Below are positions 36,009 to 44,540 of a stretch of 44,823 nucleotides of DNA, piece after piece. Numbering within the stretch: position 1 is the first letter of the stretch; each line of letters starts with the position of its first letter. This DNA is from Gammaproteobacteria bacterium (lineage in GTDB: Bacteria > Pseudomonadota > Gammaproteobacteria > Steroidobacterales > Steroidobacteraceae), in the NCBI GenBank assembly GCA_030040235.1, contig JASHUC010000255.1, positions 1 to 44,823 on the forward strand. The letters are read 5' to 3'. The notes under the pieces are model-generated. The model made no database searches. It saw nothing but the letters and a program-made list of their open reading frames with translations, and was not told the origin of the DNA. Both the position numbers and the translations under genes were made by a program.

Positions 36009-37421
36009 ATGAGACCGCGAACTGTCGCGATCGTTGGCGCTGGTTTCAGCGGCACCATCGTCGCCGTCAACTTGCTGCGGCGCTCTCGTGCGCCCCTGAG
36101 GATCGTACTGATAGACCGAGGACAGTTGGGGCGCGGCGCCGCTTACGCACGAAGGGACCATCCCTATCTCCTCAACGTCCCCGCGGGCCGCATGTCCGCG
36201 AGCTCGAGCGATCCACTCGAGTTCCTCACCTTCGTGCGGGGCCGAAATCCGTGTGCGACGGCCGAGGGCTTTCTTCCGCGCGAGCTCTACGGGGACTACC
36301 TCGAATCGCTCCTACACGCCTCTGAGCTCGCTGCGGCGCCTTGCGTGGAACTCGAGCGCCTGCAGGGGGAAGTCGAACGCGTGGACCGCACGCGCGAGGG
36401 TGCCAGCCTCGATGTGCAGTTTACCAACCACCATCGGATCCGGGCGGACGAGGTAGTGCTCGCCCTCGGTAATCCGCCACCCGCGGGTATCCCGGGCACG
36501 CAGGCGCTTCACGGGTTTCCGCGATACGCCGAAGATCCCTGGAGCAGGGCAGCGGTCTTTCGTCCCGGAGAGACGGTGCTCCTCATCGGGACGGGCCTCA
36601 CGATGGCCGATATCACCGTGGCAGGCACGCGTGCAGCCGCCGGCAAGGCCGTCGTGCACGCCATCTCGCGGCACGGACTGATGCCCACCTCCCAGCGCGA
36701 CTTCCGCCCGGGTCCAGGGGTCGCGGACGCCCTGCCCACGCTGCGTGCCGCCGCGCTTTCTGTGCGCCGCGTGCTCCGCGTGAGCCGCAAACTGGCGGCT
36801 GACATTGAGCGTGCAGGCGGCGACTGGCGCGAAGCGATGAATATTCTGCGAAATGCCGCGCCGGAGCTCTGGCAGCGCATGCCCCCGCGGGAGCGGCGAC
36901 GGTTCCTGAGGCACCTGCGCGCACGCTGGGACGTGCTCCGGCACCGGCTGCCGAAGGAAACGCTCGATACACTCGATGAGCTGCGGGCTCGCGGGCAGCT
37001 TCACGTGCACGCGGGCAAAGTCGTTGCCTGCAAGCCGATTGGTGAACAGATGCTCGTTCACTGGCACGCCCGGGGCGAGGAGCGCCTACAGACTCTACGC
37101 GTCGATCGCATCATCAACTGCACGGGACCGGACTACGATGCCCGGCGCAACCGCGACCCCCTCCTCCGCTCGCTGCTTTCCGAAGGGATGGCCGTCGCCG
37201 ATGAACTCCACCTGGGGTTGAAGACTGGCGAGTTTGGCGCGCTGATCGATGCGAGCGGTCAGGTGTCGCGAGCGCTCTACTACATCGGTCCCATGCTCCG
37301 CGCAGATCACTGGGAGACGACGGCGGTGCCGGAGCTTCGCAGACATGCCGAGCTGCTTGCCCAGCATCTCCTCGCCCCGCTCGTGCTCACCAGCGCGGTA
37401 CGCGAGGCCGCTGTGCGGTAA
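36009..37421 (+). CDS. FAD/NAD(P)-binding protein (COG4529 type)
   Basis: 470 residues from ATG 36009. N-terminal dinucleotide fold VAIVGAGFSGTIVAVNLLRR, then the family motif RGAAYARRDHPYLLNVPAGR followed by MSA, a second nucleotide loop in LLIGTGLTMADITVAGTRAA and IINCTGPDYD near residue 375. The architecture is that of YdhS-like FAD-NAD(P)-binding proteins (NAD_binding_9), which have not been assigned a clear reaction. No signal peptide, so cytoplasmic. It follows the DUF6356 gene closely and ends 39 bases before the convergent redox operon. Confidence 0.82.
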   Translation: MRPRTVAIVGAGFSGTIVAVNLLRRSRAPLRIVLIDRGQLGRGAAYARRDHPYLLNVPAGRMSASSSDPLEFLTFVRGRNPCATAEGFLPRELYGDYLESLLHASELAAAPCVELERLQGEVERVDRTREGASLDVQFTNHHRIRADEVVLALGNPPPAGIPGTQALHGFPRYAEDPWSRAAVFRPGETVLLIGTGLTMADITVAGTRAAAGKAVVHAISRHGLMPTSQRDFRPGPGVADALPTLRAAALSVRRVLRVSRKLAADIERAGGDWREAMNILRNAAPELWQRMPPRERRRFLRHLRARWDVLRHRLPKETLDTLDELRARGQLHVHAGKVVACKPIGEQMLVHWHARGEERLQTLRVDRIINCTGPDYDARRNRDPLLRSLLSEGMAVADELHLGLKTGEFGALIDASGQVSRALYYIGPMLRADHWETTAVPELRRHAELLAQHLLAPLVLTSAVREAAVR

Positions 37422-37460
37422 GCGGCACCCCGGGCCGTGCGCGCTCCCCAACTTCAGCCT

Positions 37461-38816
37461 CTATGTCCGCGAGCCGGAGGATCTCGCTGAGAGAGCGAAA
37501 TCGGCAGGTGGCTTCTGCGCGAGCAGCTGCTCGATCTTCGCAGTGAACTCCGCCTTCAGCTCGCGATTGAACTTGCCGCTTGCGGGGGAGGCGAATCCCG
37601 CGTGGACTCCCTTGACGCGCCCGTCCCGTCCGATGAAGACCGTGGCGGGCCAGGTATTGAGGTTGACGAGCTCCGGAACCTTCTCCCACATCTCCTCGGG
37701 AGCTCCGGCGATCAAGTACGTGTACTTCACGCCGTACTGCTTCACGAACGCCCGTTCCCGTGCGAGGGTCGCTTGCTGCTCGGGCTCCTCGAAGTCGAGC
37801 GCGACGATCGCGAGGCCTTTGTTGCGGTACTTCTTGTCGAGCTGCACGAGGTATTGCGCTTCATCGTGGCAATTCGGGCACCACGTTCCAGTCACGATGG
37901 CGAGCACGACCTTGCCCTTGAAGCGCGGGTCATCGCTCGAGACCCTCTTGCCGTTCACGTCCGGAAAATCGAACGTGAACCTCTGGTTGGGATCGCGGGC
38001 AGTGGTATGGGCATCGTAGTCGTCGGGCTGTGGAAGACCCTTCGCGCGCGCCACGGCGTCCCGATAGGCGATGAGCACGGGAGCATAGCGGCCGTCGGCG
38101 ATTGCATCGGTGTAGGCGCCGCCTCCCTGGCTCGCCGCCCGCCCTGGTCGCTCGACGCTCTGATGGATCTCGAGCGTACCGTCGGCGCGCTCCGAGACGA
38201 CGATGACGCCGGGGCGCGACCCGTCGAAGTGGCTCAGCACCCATTTGCTACCGTCATAGGTGCCGCTGTAGGCGCCGGTATCGCCGTCGACACGGAGGAT
38301 CGCCGCCTCGACGTCCGCCCCATGCTGCCGCACGATGAATCGGAAGGCCTTCTCGCCCTTCGAGGAAGGCGTTTCGAGCGGGATTACCCAGGACCCCGCA
38401 ATGGACGGTGCGTCCTTCGGCGCTGCGGCCGGTGCTACGTAACGAGTTGCCTCGAACGCATACTGCGCGCTGATGCCCCGCCCCTCCGAGACGACGGTTC
38501 CCGTCAGCCGTCCGTCCTTCAGGATTGCCGTGATCGTCGTGAGGTAATGCTCGATATTGAGCACCAGCTTGTCGTCGGAGAAAGAGGCGCTCGTCGTTCC
38601 GTCGTAGGGCTCGAACCCGTCGTACAGGGTGCCCCTGAGGGTCGGTCCCGATCCTGAGATGTCGAGCCGGAATGGAATCACGACTCCGTTCCGCGTAAGC
38701 GTTGCGTTCCAGCGGCCGTCGACCGCCTCTCCCGGTGCCGACCGCGCGGGGAACGCGGACGCCGCGACCCCCGCGAGAACAACTGCGAGACCTGTGCTTT
38801 TCCAGAACGTGCTCAT
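37461..38816 (-). CDS. Exported TlpA-like thioredoxin protein with long beta-rich N-terminus
   Basis: 451 residues from ATG 38816, chosen for GAGGTG upstream; an earlier in-frame start at 38846 lacks support. A signal peptide (KSTGLAVVLAGVAASAFPAR) is followed by about 240 residues containing two similar beta-rich segments (GRWNATL...FRLDISG and GSWVIPL...FRFIVRQHG). Near residue 300 starts a TlpA/ResA-like thioredoxin domain with the active site TGTWCPNCHDEAQYL (CPNC) and the cis-Pro region WPATVFIGRDG. Likely a periplasmic thiol-disulfide reductant, perhaps for the heme motifs of the cytochromes in the same operon. It is the last of four genes. Confidence 0.85.
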   Translation of the reverse strand: MSTFWKSTGLAVVLAGVAASAFPARSAPGEAVDGRWNATLTRNGVVIPFRLDISGSGPTLRGTLYDGFEPYDGTTSASFSDDKLVLNIEHYLTTITAILKDGRLTGTVVSEGRGISAQYAFEATRYVAPAAAPKDAPSIAGSWVIPLETPSSKGEKAFRFIVRQHGADVEAAILRVDGDTGAYSGTYDGSKWVLSHFDGSRPGVIVVSERADGTLEIHQSVERPGRAASQGGGAYTDAIADGRYAPVLIAYRDAVARAKGLPQPDDYDAHTTARDPNQRFTFDFPDVNGKRVSSDDPRFKGKVVLAIVTGTWCPNCHDEAQYLVQLDKKYRNKGLAIVALDFEEPEQQATLARERAFVKQYGVKYTYLIAGAPEEMWEKVPELVNLNTWPATVFIGRDGRVKGVHAGFASPASGKFNRELKAEFTAKIEQLLAQKPPADFALSARSSGSRT

Positions 38817-38852
38817 GCTGGTACACCTCGTATGGATCATTTCCAAAGCGGT

Positions 38853-40250
38853 TCACCCGCGCGTATAGGAGCGCGTGAGCGCTGCCGCAACGGCGATGTG
38901 ATGGGAGTGTGCGTAGCGCGACCATTCCTCCGGAAGTCCGGCCTTGGTCGCGAGCAGAATCTCGAGAATCGCCCGGCGATCCGTAGCGGAAAGTCCCGTG
39001 AAATCCGCGCTTCGATCCTCGCCGCTCAGAATCTCGAACAGCCGATGGTAGATGTAGTCCTTGGCCGGCTGCGGCATCGCCTCGAAGTCATCGGAGTAGA
39101 TGAGGTAGCTGCACGGATACCGGAAGAGCCGCACGCCAAGGTCGAAGTCTCGAAGTGAGCGCCCTTTCGCGTCCCGGGGCCCGCGCGCGGCGAACTCCCG
39201 CGCGAACTGCGAACTCGCCGAGAGATGCTCGGCGGCAACGTCTGCGAGAGAGGCCTCGTTCGAGAAGAGCATGTACCGCAGCAGCTGCTCGGCGGGCCGT
39301 TCGAACTGCTGCCTCACCCAGGAGGCAGCATCCCCGCCCCGTGCGCCGCCCGCGCCGTGTGCCTGAGAATAAAGGGCAAGCCTCGTCCTGTAGTTGGTGA
39401 GCGTGATGAGGTTGTGCATCTGGGTTTGATGGGCGAGCACCAGGAGCGCAACCACATCGCTCCCGGGCGCGAGGTAGGCCGAGGGGTCGAACCGGTGGGC
39501 CGGCGACACGAGTTTGATCGCAGCGGCTGGCGCGGTTGAAGAGGCAAGGCCCGATGGCCCGGCCGCCGGATCGACGACCGCGTTGCCCATGTGCGGCTCG
39601 CCGCCCGTAAGGCCGGTAACGTACCACCCGCCCCATCGCTCACCGAGCGGGCTCTCCTGATCGGTGATGAACGAGCGGCTTCCCGCGAGCAGCGTGCCCC
39701 CGGCGGTCGGATAAACCGATCGCAGCAGGACCCCCGGAATACCCCGTGTTCCCGCGGCGATGTGGCACTGGGTGCAATCGAGCTCGGCGCGCTGGAATCG
39801 CGGATGCTCTACCCGGCGCTCATCGAGGAGGTAGAAGATTGCGCCCTGCATGGGATCGAAGGAAACGACTTCGATCGCCTTCCCCTCGTGGACGGAGCCG
39901 ATATAAACGTCATCGTTGAAGTACAGAGCCCGCGGATGCTCGGGCGAGATCTTCGTGTACTGAAAACTGGTCTTCGAAAAGACCAGGGTCTGCGAGTCGA
40001 TCGGCACATCGAGCAGCTGCAGTACCGACCTCAAGTAACCGTGATCCGGCGCGTACGTAAGGCTCGCCCGGCCCTCCTCGAGGCGCTGCTCGAGTTTCGC
40101 GACCGGATCGCTGAGCGGCGCCGTCCGGTAGTAGATCGGCGCGTCGCTAAAGGGGATGTAGCCCTGGTTGCGCACGGCGATCTGGGCGTTTGCCCGGACG
40201 GCCGCGCAGAGGAGGATCGCCAGCCCGATGATGACCCGGAGCTCACGCAC
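38853..40250 (-). CDS. Large exported monoheme c-type protein, function unknown
   Basis: 465 residues from GTG 40250, overlapping the DsbD-like gene by eight bases. Signal peptide RVIIGLAILLCAAVRANAQ. A single heme-binding motif CTQCH lies near residue 158 (RAELDCTQCHIAAGTRGIPG). The rest is unlike small cytochromes: a mixed N-terminal domain with FNDDVYIGSVHEGKAIEVVS and a helical C-terminal half. I recognise related proteins only as uncharacterised cytochrome-like proteins. The neighbours (diheme cytochrome, DsbD alpha domain, TlpA) suggest a periplasmic electron-transfer or redox enzyme. Confidence 0.75.
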   Translation of the reverse strand: MRELRVIIGLAILLCAAVRANAQIAVRNQGYIPFSDAPIYYRTAPLSDPVAKLEQRLEEGRASLTYAPDHGYLRSVLQLLDVPIDSQTLVFSKTSFQYTKISPEHPRALYFNDDVYIGSVHEGKAIEVVSFDPMQGAIFYLLDERRVEHPRFQRAELDCTQCHIAAGTRGIPGVLLRSVYPTAGGTLLAGSRSFITDQESPLGERWGGWYVTGLTGGEPHMGNAVVDPAAGPSGLASSTAPAAAIKLVSPAHRFDPSAYLAPGSDVVALLVLAHQTQMHNLITLTNYRTRLALYSQAHGAGGARGGDAASWVRQQFERPAEQLLRYMLFSNEASLADVAAEHLSASSQFAREFAARGPRDAKGRSLRDFDLGVRLFRYPCSYLIYSDDFEAMPQPAKDYIYHRLFEILSGEDRSADFTGLSATDRRAILEILLATKAGLPEEWSRYAHSHHIAVAAALTRSYTRG

Positions 40251-40740
40251 CGCTCAGCACCTCGATCGGCACGGCGAGATGAATCGTCGTCGGTGGCTCG
40301 CATTCCCGTCCGTTGCAGGTTTGGAAGCGAACGCTCACCGGCAGCTGGTATCTTCCCGCGCCCACCCCGGCATTCAGGTGCAGGGGCAGGCGCAGCGTGA
40401 ACGACCCCGCGTAGAATTGCGTCTCGAGATTGAAACTCGGGTCATATCGGCGCTGCGCAGCGCTTCCCGTCGGCGCATCGGCCGCCCGCGCAATCGGGTT
40501 CTCATCGAGCTTCACGCGCAGCGCCGTGGGCCCCCCGGGCCGCTGCACGAGCGCATAGACGTGCCAGCCGGGCTGCACCTCGGCGGCAATCGCGACGGTC
40601 GCACGGGCTCCCGGCTTCACCGCGGCACTCGAGGCGAGCCCTGCCGTCCATCGAACCGTCTGGGTGGGCGACTGGGTCCGGCCGGTCCCGCAGATCAGCG
40701 CACCCAGGACGAACACAAATGCGTACCGCGGAACTTTCAT
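40243..40740 (-). CDS. Stand-alone DsbD N-terminal (alpha) domain protein
   Basis: 165 residues, ATG 40740 with GGAGGTG upstream. After the signal peptide (YAFVFVLGALICGTG) the mature part matches the periplasmic immunoglobulin-like DsbD-alpha domain: AEVQPGWHVYALVQRPGGPT, FTLRLPLHLNAG and, near the end, VRFQTCNGRECEPPTTIHLA with the two cysteines that exchange disulfides. The membrane and C-terminal parts of DsbD are absent here. It presumably takes electrons from a DsbD/CcdA-type membrane protein elsewhere and passes them to the TlpA-like protein or the cytochromes. Confidence 0.82.
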   Translation of the reverse strand: MKVPRYAFVFVLGALICGTGRTQSPTQTVRWTAGLASSAAVKPGARATVAIAAEVQPGWHVYALVQRPGGPTALRVKLDENPIARAADAPTGSAAQRRYDPSFNLETQFYAGSFTLRLPLHLNAGVGAGRYQLPVSVRFQTCNGRECEPPTTIHLAVPIEVLSGA

Positions 40741-40756
40741 GTGACCCCACCTCCGC

Positions 40757-41197
40757 TCATCGCTGGGTCAGCGCCGCCCCGTCCGGCTCGAAGACGGGCG
40801 GGTCCGACTCCCCCTGGTGGCAGCTGCCGCAACTCGCGTTCACCGCATAACGCGGGTCGCCGAGCTGCGCGAGGTATTTCCCGTTGATGTCGTTCAGCAT
40901 CGTGATCATGAGGCGCGCAGTCGCCTTCGCGGGCTTCTCGTCCGAGGCGTAATCGAGCCGACCGGTGCGCTCATCCTCGGCATGGCAGTAGCTGCACGAG
41001 ACGCCGAGCGCCTCGCGATAGCGCTCCATCAGATTCTTGAGGGCGGCCGCCGAGATATCCCGCGGCAATACCTTGAGGTTCCTCGGATGCGCGTACGCGA
41101 GTTCGGCACTCCGATCCTGGTCGTGCGACGCCCAGGCAAATCCGAGGCTCAGGAGAGCACAACCGGCGAACACGGCCATTCCACGGCAAGCGCGCAT
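40757..41197 (-). CDS. Diheme c-type cytochrome, reaction-centre cytochrome-like family
   Basis: 146 residues from ATG 41197 with AGGA seven bases upstream; an in-frame TTG at 41203 is less likely. Signal peptide (GMAVFAGCALLSLGFAWA), then LPRDISAAALKNLMERYREA, heme motif 1 CSYCH, KATARLMITMLNDINGKYLA and heme motif 2 CGSCH. This resembles half of the tetraheme CytoC_RC family, a type common in non-photosynthetic bacteria too. No photosynthesis genes are seen here. It heads the four-gene minus-strand redox operon. Confidence 0.85.
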   Translation of the reverse strand: MRACRGMAVFAGCALLSLGFAWASHDQDRSAELAYAHPRNLKVLPRDISAAALKNLMERYREALGVSCSYCHAEDERTGRLDYASDEKPAKATARLMITMLNDINGKYLAQLGDPRYAVNASCGSCHQGESDPPVFEPDGAALTQR

Positions 41198-41498
41198 GTG
41201 CAAATCCTATCCGCAGAGCGCCGCTCTCCAGAAATGACGAATTTGAATGTCCTAATGAAAGTTTGAAACGCGAGGAGCCGGTGACAAAGCGGTCACACTT
41301 CGCGGTCCAGGAACGCTCCTCGCGCGCGCGCCACCACCGCGCTCATGAATTTCCGTTGGGTCCCGAATCGCAAACGCAATTTCACCATCGGTGTCGGTCC
41401 CGGCATCATCGCCCGCAGTTCGATCGATGCTCCGAAGTTCCCATCACGTGCACGGTCGACGCAAATCAATCCCATGAACAACCATAACGGGCGTAACT
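41198..41498. promoter_or_regulatory. Divergent region between redox operon and TonB receptor
   Basis: 301 bases with no gene I can support; short open frames here look accidental. A relatively A+T-rich patch (41230-41268) probably holds the promoter or promoters. Next to it is a nested inverted repeat (41269-41324, separate entry). The TonB-receptor start at 41499 has no strong ribosome site. Confidence 0.5.
41269..41324. promoter_or_regulatory. Nested inverted repeat
   Basis: Outer arms CGCGAGGAGC (41269-41278) and GCTCCTCGCG (41315-41324) pair perfectly over 10 bases. Inside the loop, GTGAC (41281-41285) and GTCAC (41292-41296) pair around AAAGCG. It lies 175 bases before the TonB-receptor gene and 72 beyond the divergent cytochrome start. 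It could be a structured leader RNA or a double operator; no T-run marks it as a terminator. Confidence 0.5.
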
Positions 41499-44078
41499 AT
41501 GATCGATCATTCGGTGGGGCCTCTTCGCACGATACACGGAGTGTCCCTTCCATTGCCTTTGATTGCGGCAGGAGTGATGTTGCTCCTCACTTCGGCTCTT
41601 AGGGCACAAACGCCTCCGCCGGCAGCCAGCTCCACGGTGATAGCGGCGCCCTCCGAGGAGGACCAGGAAGTCATCGTCACCGGCACGCGCGTGAAGGGTC
41701 TGGAGGCGGCGCAAAGCCCGGCACCCATTCAGGTCATCGGCGGCACGGAGCTTCAGAACACCGGCCAGCCCACGCTGATCGATGCGCTGGCACAGCTAGT
41801 GCCGTCCTTCGTCGCGCAGAGCTTCGGCGGTGATCTCGGCAACACGACGCTGCAGGCGCGGCTCTACGGACTGAGTCCGAACCACGTCTTGATCCTCGTC
41901 AACGGCAAGCGTCGCCATACCACGGCGAACCTCGCGATCGATCCGGGACCGTATCAGGGCGGCGCGGGAGCCGATCTCAACTTCATTCCCATCGACGCGG
42001 TGGATCACATCGAGGTCCTCACCCAGGGGGCCGCGGCGCAGTACGGTTCGGACGCCATCGCGGGAGTCATTAACATCATCCTCAAATCGAACTCCTCTGG
42101 CGGCACGGCGGATGCGACGTACGGCGGGTACTTCGACGGCGGCGGCGATACCACCAAGGTCGGCGCGAACGCCGGCTTCGAGCCGGTCAGCGATTCCTAT
42201 TTCAACGTCACCGCACAAGACTACAATCACGGGCACACGGATCAGGGCGACATCGATCCCCGTGTGACCGATCCGGCGAACATCGATCCTGCCGATGGCG
42301 GGACCTATCCGCTCACCAACATGCCCCTCGCGCCGGGTTACCCGTATCTCAACCTGATCGACGGCGACGCCGAAGTGCATTCCAAGCTCGTCGAGTACAA
42401 CGCCGGCTTCAGTCCGGGAGACGGCGTGCAGATCTACAGCTTCGGCACCTACGGATACAAGAACGACGCCTCGTACGAGAATTACCGTCCCCCCAACATC
42501 GTCTACTACACCGATCCCACGACCGGAGTGACCAGCTATCCGTTCCCGTACGGCTTCAGTCCTCTCGAGCAGGGTATCGAGAACGACTTCCAGCTCACCG
42601 GCGGGGTCAAGGGAGCCCTGTCCGATTGGGGCTGGGACGTCGCGACCGAGTACGGCGAGGATCATTACGGCGTCTACACCATCGATTCCAGCAATCCGCA
42701 GCTCTACATCGATACCGGCGCTTCACCGACGAACTTCTACGATGGAAAGTTCATCACCACTCAGTGGACGACGACGCTCGACGTGACTCGCGATCTCGAG
42801 GTGGGGTTGTCGCATCCGCTGACCGTCGCATTCGGCGGGGAATACCGGCGCGAGACGTTCCAGATCGGATCGGGCGATCAGTCCTCCTACGTCGATGGCG
42901 GCGCGGCCTCCTTCCCCGGCTTCGCCCCGTACAACGAGACCCTGGCCTCTCGCAAGGTCTATGCCGGATATCTCGATGTCGCCGTCGAGCCGCTCGAGAG
43001 CCTTCGGTTCGATGCCGCCGGCAGGTTCGAGAACTACAGTGACTTCGGCAACGCGACCGTCTACAAATTCACCGGGCGCTGGGACGCAACGCAACAGTTC
43101 GCCGTGCGTGGCACGGTCAGCACGGGCTTTCGAGCCCCCACGCTCGCAGAGGAACACTATACGGCCGTCAACGTGTCTCCGAGCAGCGCCTTCGGGCAGC
43201 TCGCGCCGAATGGGCCGGGTGCCTCGCTCCTCGGTCTGGGCGACGGCCTCAAGCCCGAGAAGTCCACCAACGAGAGTCTGGGACTCGTGGTTCGGCCCCT
43301 GGAGAGCCTGTCCGTCACCCTCGATGCGTATCAGATCCAGGTGGATGACCGGATCGTTGGCGCGGGACCGTTCTTCGGTCAGATCTACGGCACGCCCTAC
43401 CCGGGGGCGGGGGATATCAATCTCGCGATCGCCGAAAGCGGCCTGAGCATAAACCCGGCAATCCTCGCCACCGGAACGACGGGGATCGAGATCTTCACGA
43501 ACGGCATAAACACCCGAACCCGAGGTTTGGATCTCGCGCTAGACAGCCCGAGCGACTATGCCTTCGGACATATCGACTGGTCGATCCGAGGCACCTACAA
43601 CTACACGTCGGTCACCCACGAGATCGCATCCCCGCCCGAGCTCGGCGGACAGCCGCTCTTCGGGCCGACGACTCTCTCCGATCTCACCACCGCATCTCCG
43701 CGGCTCGTGCTGAATTTCGGCGCGCACTGGACGGTGAGCCAGTTCTACGTCGATGTGCACGAGATCCTCTATGGCCCGAGCTCCGAGTGGGACAACGACG
43801 ATGGCGACAACACGACGGGCATTCCGGTCTACTACAAGGACACGATCGGCACCATTCCGACCACCAACCTCGAGCTGGGGGTGCATCTCACCAAGGTGGT
43901 GACCTTCGCCATCGGAGCCACCAATGTCTTCAACCGCTACCCCAATCAGATCAACCCCTACCTCACCGCTGCGTACGATGCCTACGCCGATAACGCAGGT
44001 GTGCTGAAGTATCCCGACTTCGCTCCATTCGGGATAGATGGGGGCTTCTATTACGCGCGGCTGAACCTTACGTTCTGA
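41499..44078 (+). CDS. TonB-dependent outer-membrane receptor
   Basis: 859 residues. An N-terminal signal peptide (LPLPLIAAGVMLLLTSALRA) and a short linker lead to the plug domain, starting EEDQEVIVTGTRVKGLEAAQ and containing LNFIPIDAVDHIEVLTQGAA and QYGSDAIAGVINII. A beta-barrel (about 190-859) follows, ending in the aromatic YYARLNLTF. The sequence belongs to the large subgroup without an N-terminal signalling domain. Substrate cannot be read from it; acidic, glycine- and tyrosine-rich loops are typical. It is followed after 19 bases by a DUF6152 gene, a pairing seen often in gammaproteobacteria. Confidence 0.93.
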   Translation: MIDHSVGPLRTIHGVSLPLPLIAAGVMLLLTSALRAQTPPPAASSTVIAAPSEEDQEVIVTGTRVKGLEAAQSPAPIQVIGGTELQNTGQPTLIDALAQLVPSFVAQSFGGDLGNTTLQARLYGLSPNHVLILVNGKRRHTTANLAIDPGPYQGGAGADLNFIPIDAVDHIEVLTQGAAAQYGSDAIAGVINIILKSNSSGGTADATYGGYFDGGGDTTKVGANAGFEPVSDSYFNVTAQDYNHGHTDQGDIDPRVTDPANIDPADGGTYPLTNMPLAPGYPYLNLIDGDAEVHSKLVEYNAGFSPGDGVQIYSFGTYGYKNDASYENYRPPNIVYYTDPTTGVTSYPFPYGFSPLEQGIENDFQLTGGVKGALSDWGWDVATEYGEDHYGVYTIDSSNPQLYIDTGASPTNFYDGKFITTQWTTTLDVTRDLEVGLSHPLTVAFGGEYRRETFQIGSGDQSSYVDGGAASFPGFAPYNETLASRKVYAGYLDVAVEPLESLRFDAAGRFENYSDFGNATVYKFTGRWDATQQFAVRGTVSTGFRAPTLAEEHYTAVNVSPSSAFGQLAPNGPGASLLGLGDGLKPEKSTNESLGLVVRPLESLSVTLDAYQIQVDDRIVGAGPFFGQIYGTPYPGAGDINLAIAESGLSINPAILATGTTGIEIFTNGINTRTRGLDLALDSPSDYAFGHIDWSIRGTYNYTSVTHEIASPPELGGQPLFGPTTLSDLTTASPRLVLNFGAHWTVSQFYVDVHEILYGPSSEWDNDDGDNTTGIPVYYKDTIGTIPTTNLELGVHLTKVVTFAIGATNVFNRYPNQINPYLTAAYDAYADNAGVLKYPDFAPFGIDGGFYYARLNLTF

Positions 44079-44097
44079 TTCGAGAGGGGCACCAAGG

Positions 44098-44529
44098 ATG
44101 AGATCATTCATGCGAAATGGAACGTACGCGGCCATTGCGTTGCTGCCGATCGCAACGGCACTGCCGGCCCTCGCCCACCATTCATTCTCCGCCGAGTTCG
44201 ACGACAGCAAGCCCGTGCGCCTCGTCGGAACGATCATCAGGATCGAATGGACGAACCCTCATTCCTACTTCTATCTCGACGTCGCCAGCCCGAGAGGCAT
44301 CGTCTCGAGCTGGGCGTGCGAAAGCGGCAATCCCGGAGCGCTCTCGCGCCGGGGCTGGAAGCGCGGGGATATCAAGCTTGGCGACAAGCTCATCGTCGAT
44401 GGGTTTCTCGCCAAGGACGGATCGCATCTCATCGATGCGAGGCGGGTCACTCTGCCCGATGGAAGGCGCGTCTACGGAGGATCACCCGGCGACGGTGGCC
44501 CCCAAGAGCAGCCTGGCGGCTCCCGATAG
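44098..44529 (+). CDS. DUF6152 family exported protein
   Basis: 143 residues, ATG 44098. Signal peptide (YAAIALLPIATALPALA) cut before HHSFSAEFDDSKPVRLVGTI, the hallmark of DUF6152. A small OB-like beta domain follows, with IEWTNPHSYFYLDV, LSRRGWKRGDIKLGDKLIVD and ARRVTLPDGRRVYGG. Periplasmic; function unknown. The N-terminal His pair after cleavage could bind metal, but that is speculation. It lies between the TonB receptor and a DUF6644 membrane protein. Confidence 0.85.
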   Translation: MRSFMRNGTYAAIALLPIATALPALAHHSFSAEFDDSKPVRLVGTIIRIEWTNPHSYFYLDVASPRGIVSSWACESGNPGALSRRGWKRGDIKLGDKLIVDGFLAKDGSHLIDARRVTLPDGRRVYGGSPGDGGPQEQPGGSR

Positions 44530-44540
44530 GCGGGAAACCG

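Noticed and set aside
42723..43157. Long open frames on the opposite strand of GC-rich genes, for example inside the TonB receptor and ppsA.
   Set aside because: They mirror codon structure of the real genes and have repetitive, unnatural composition.
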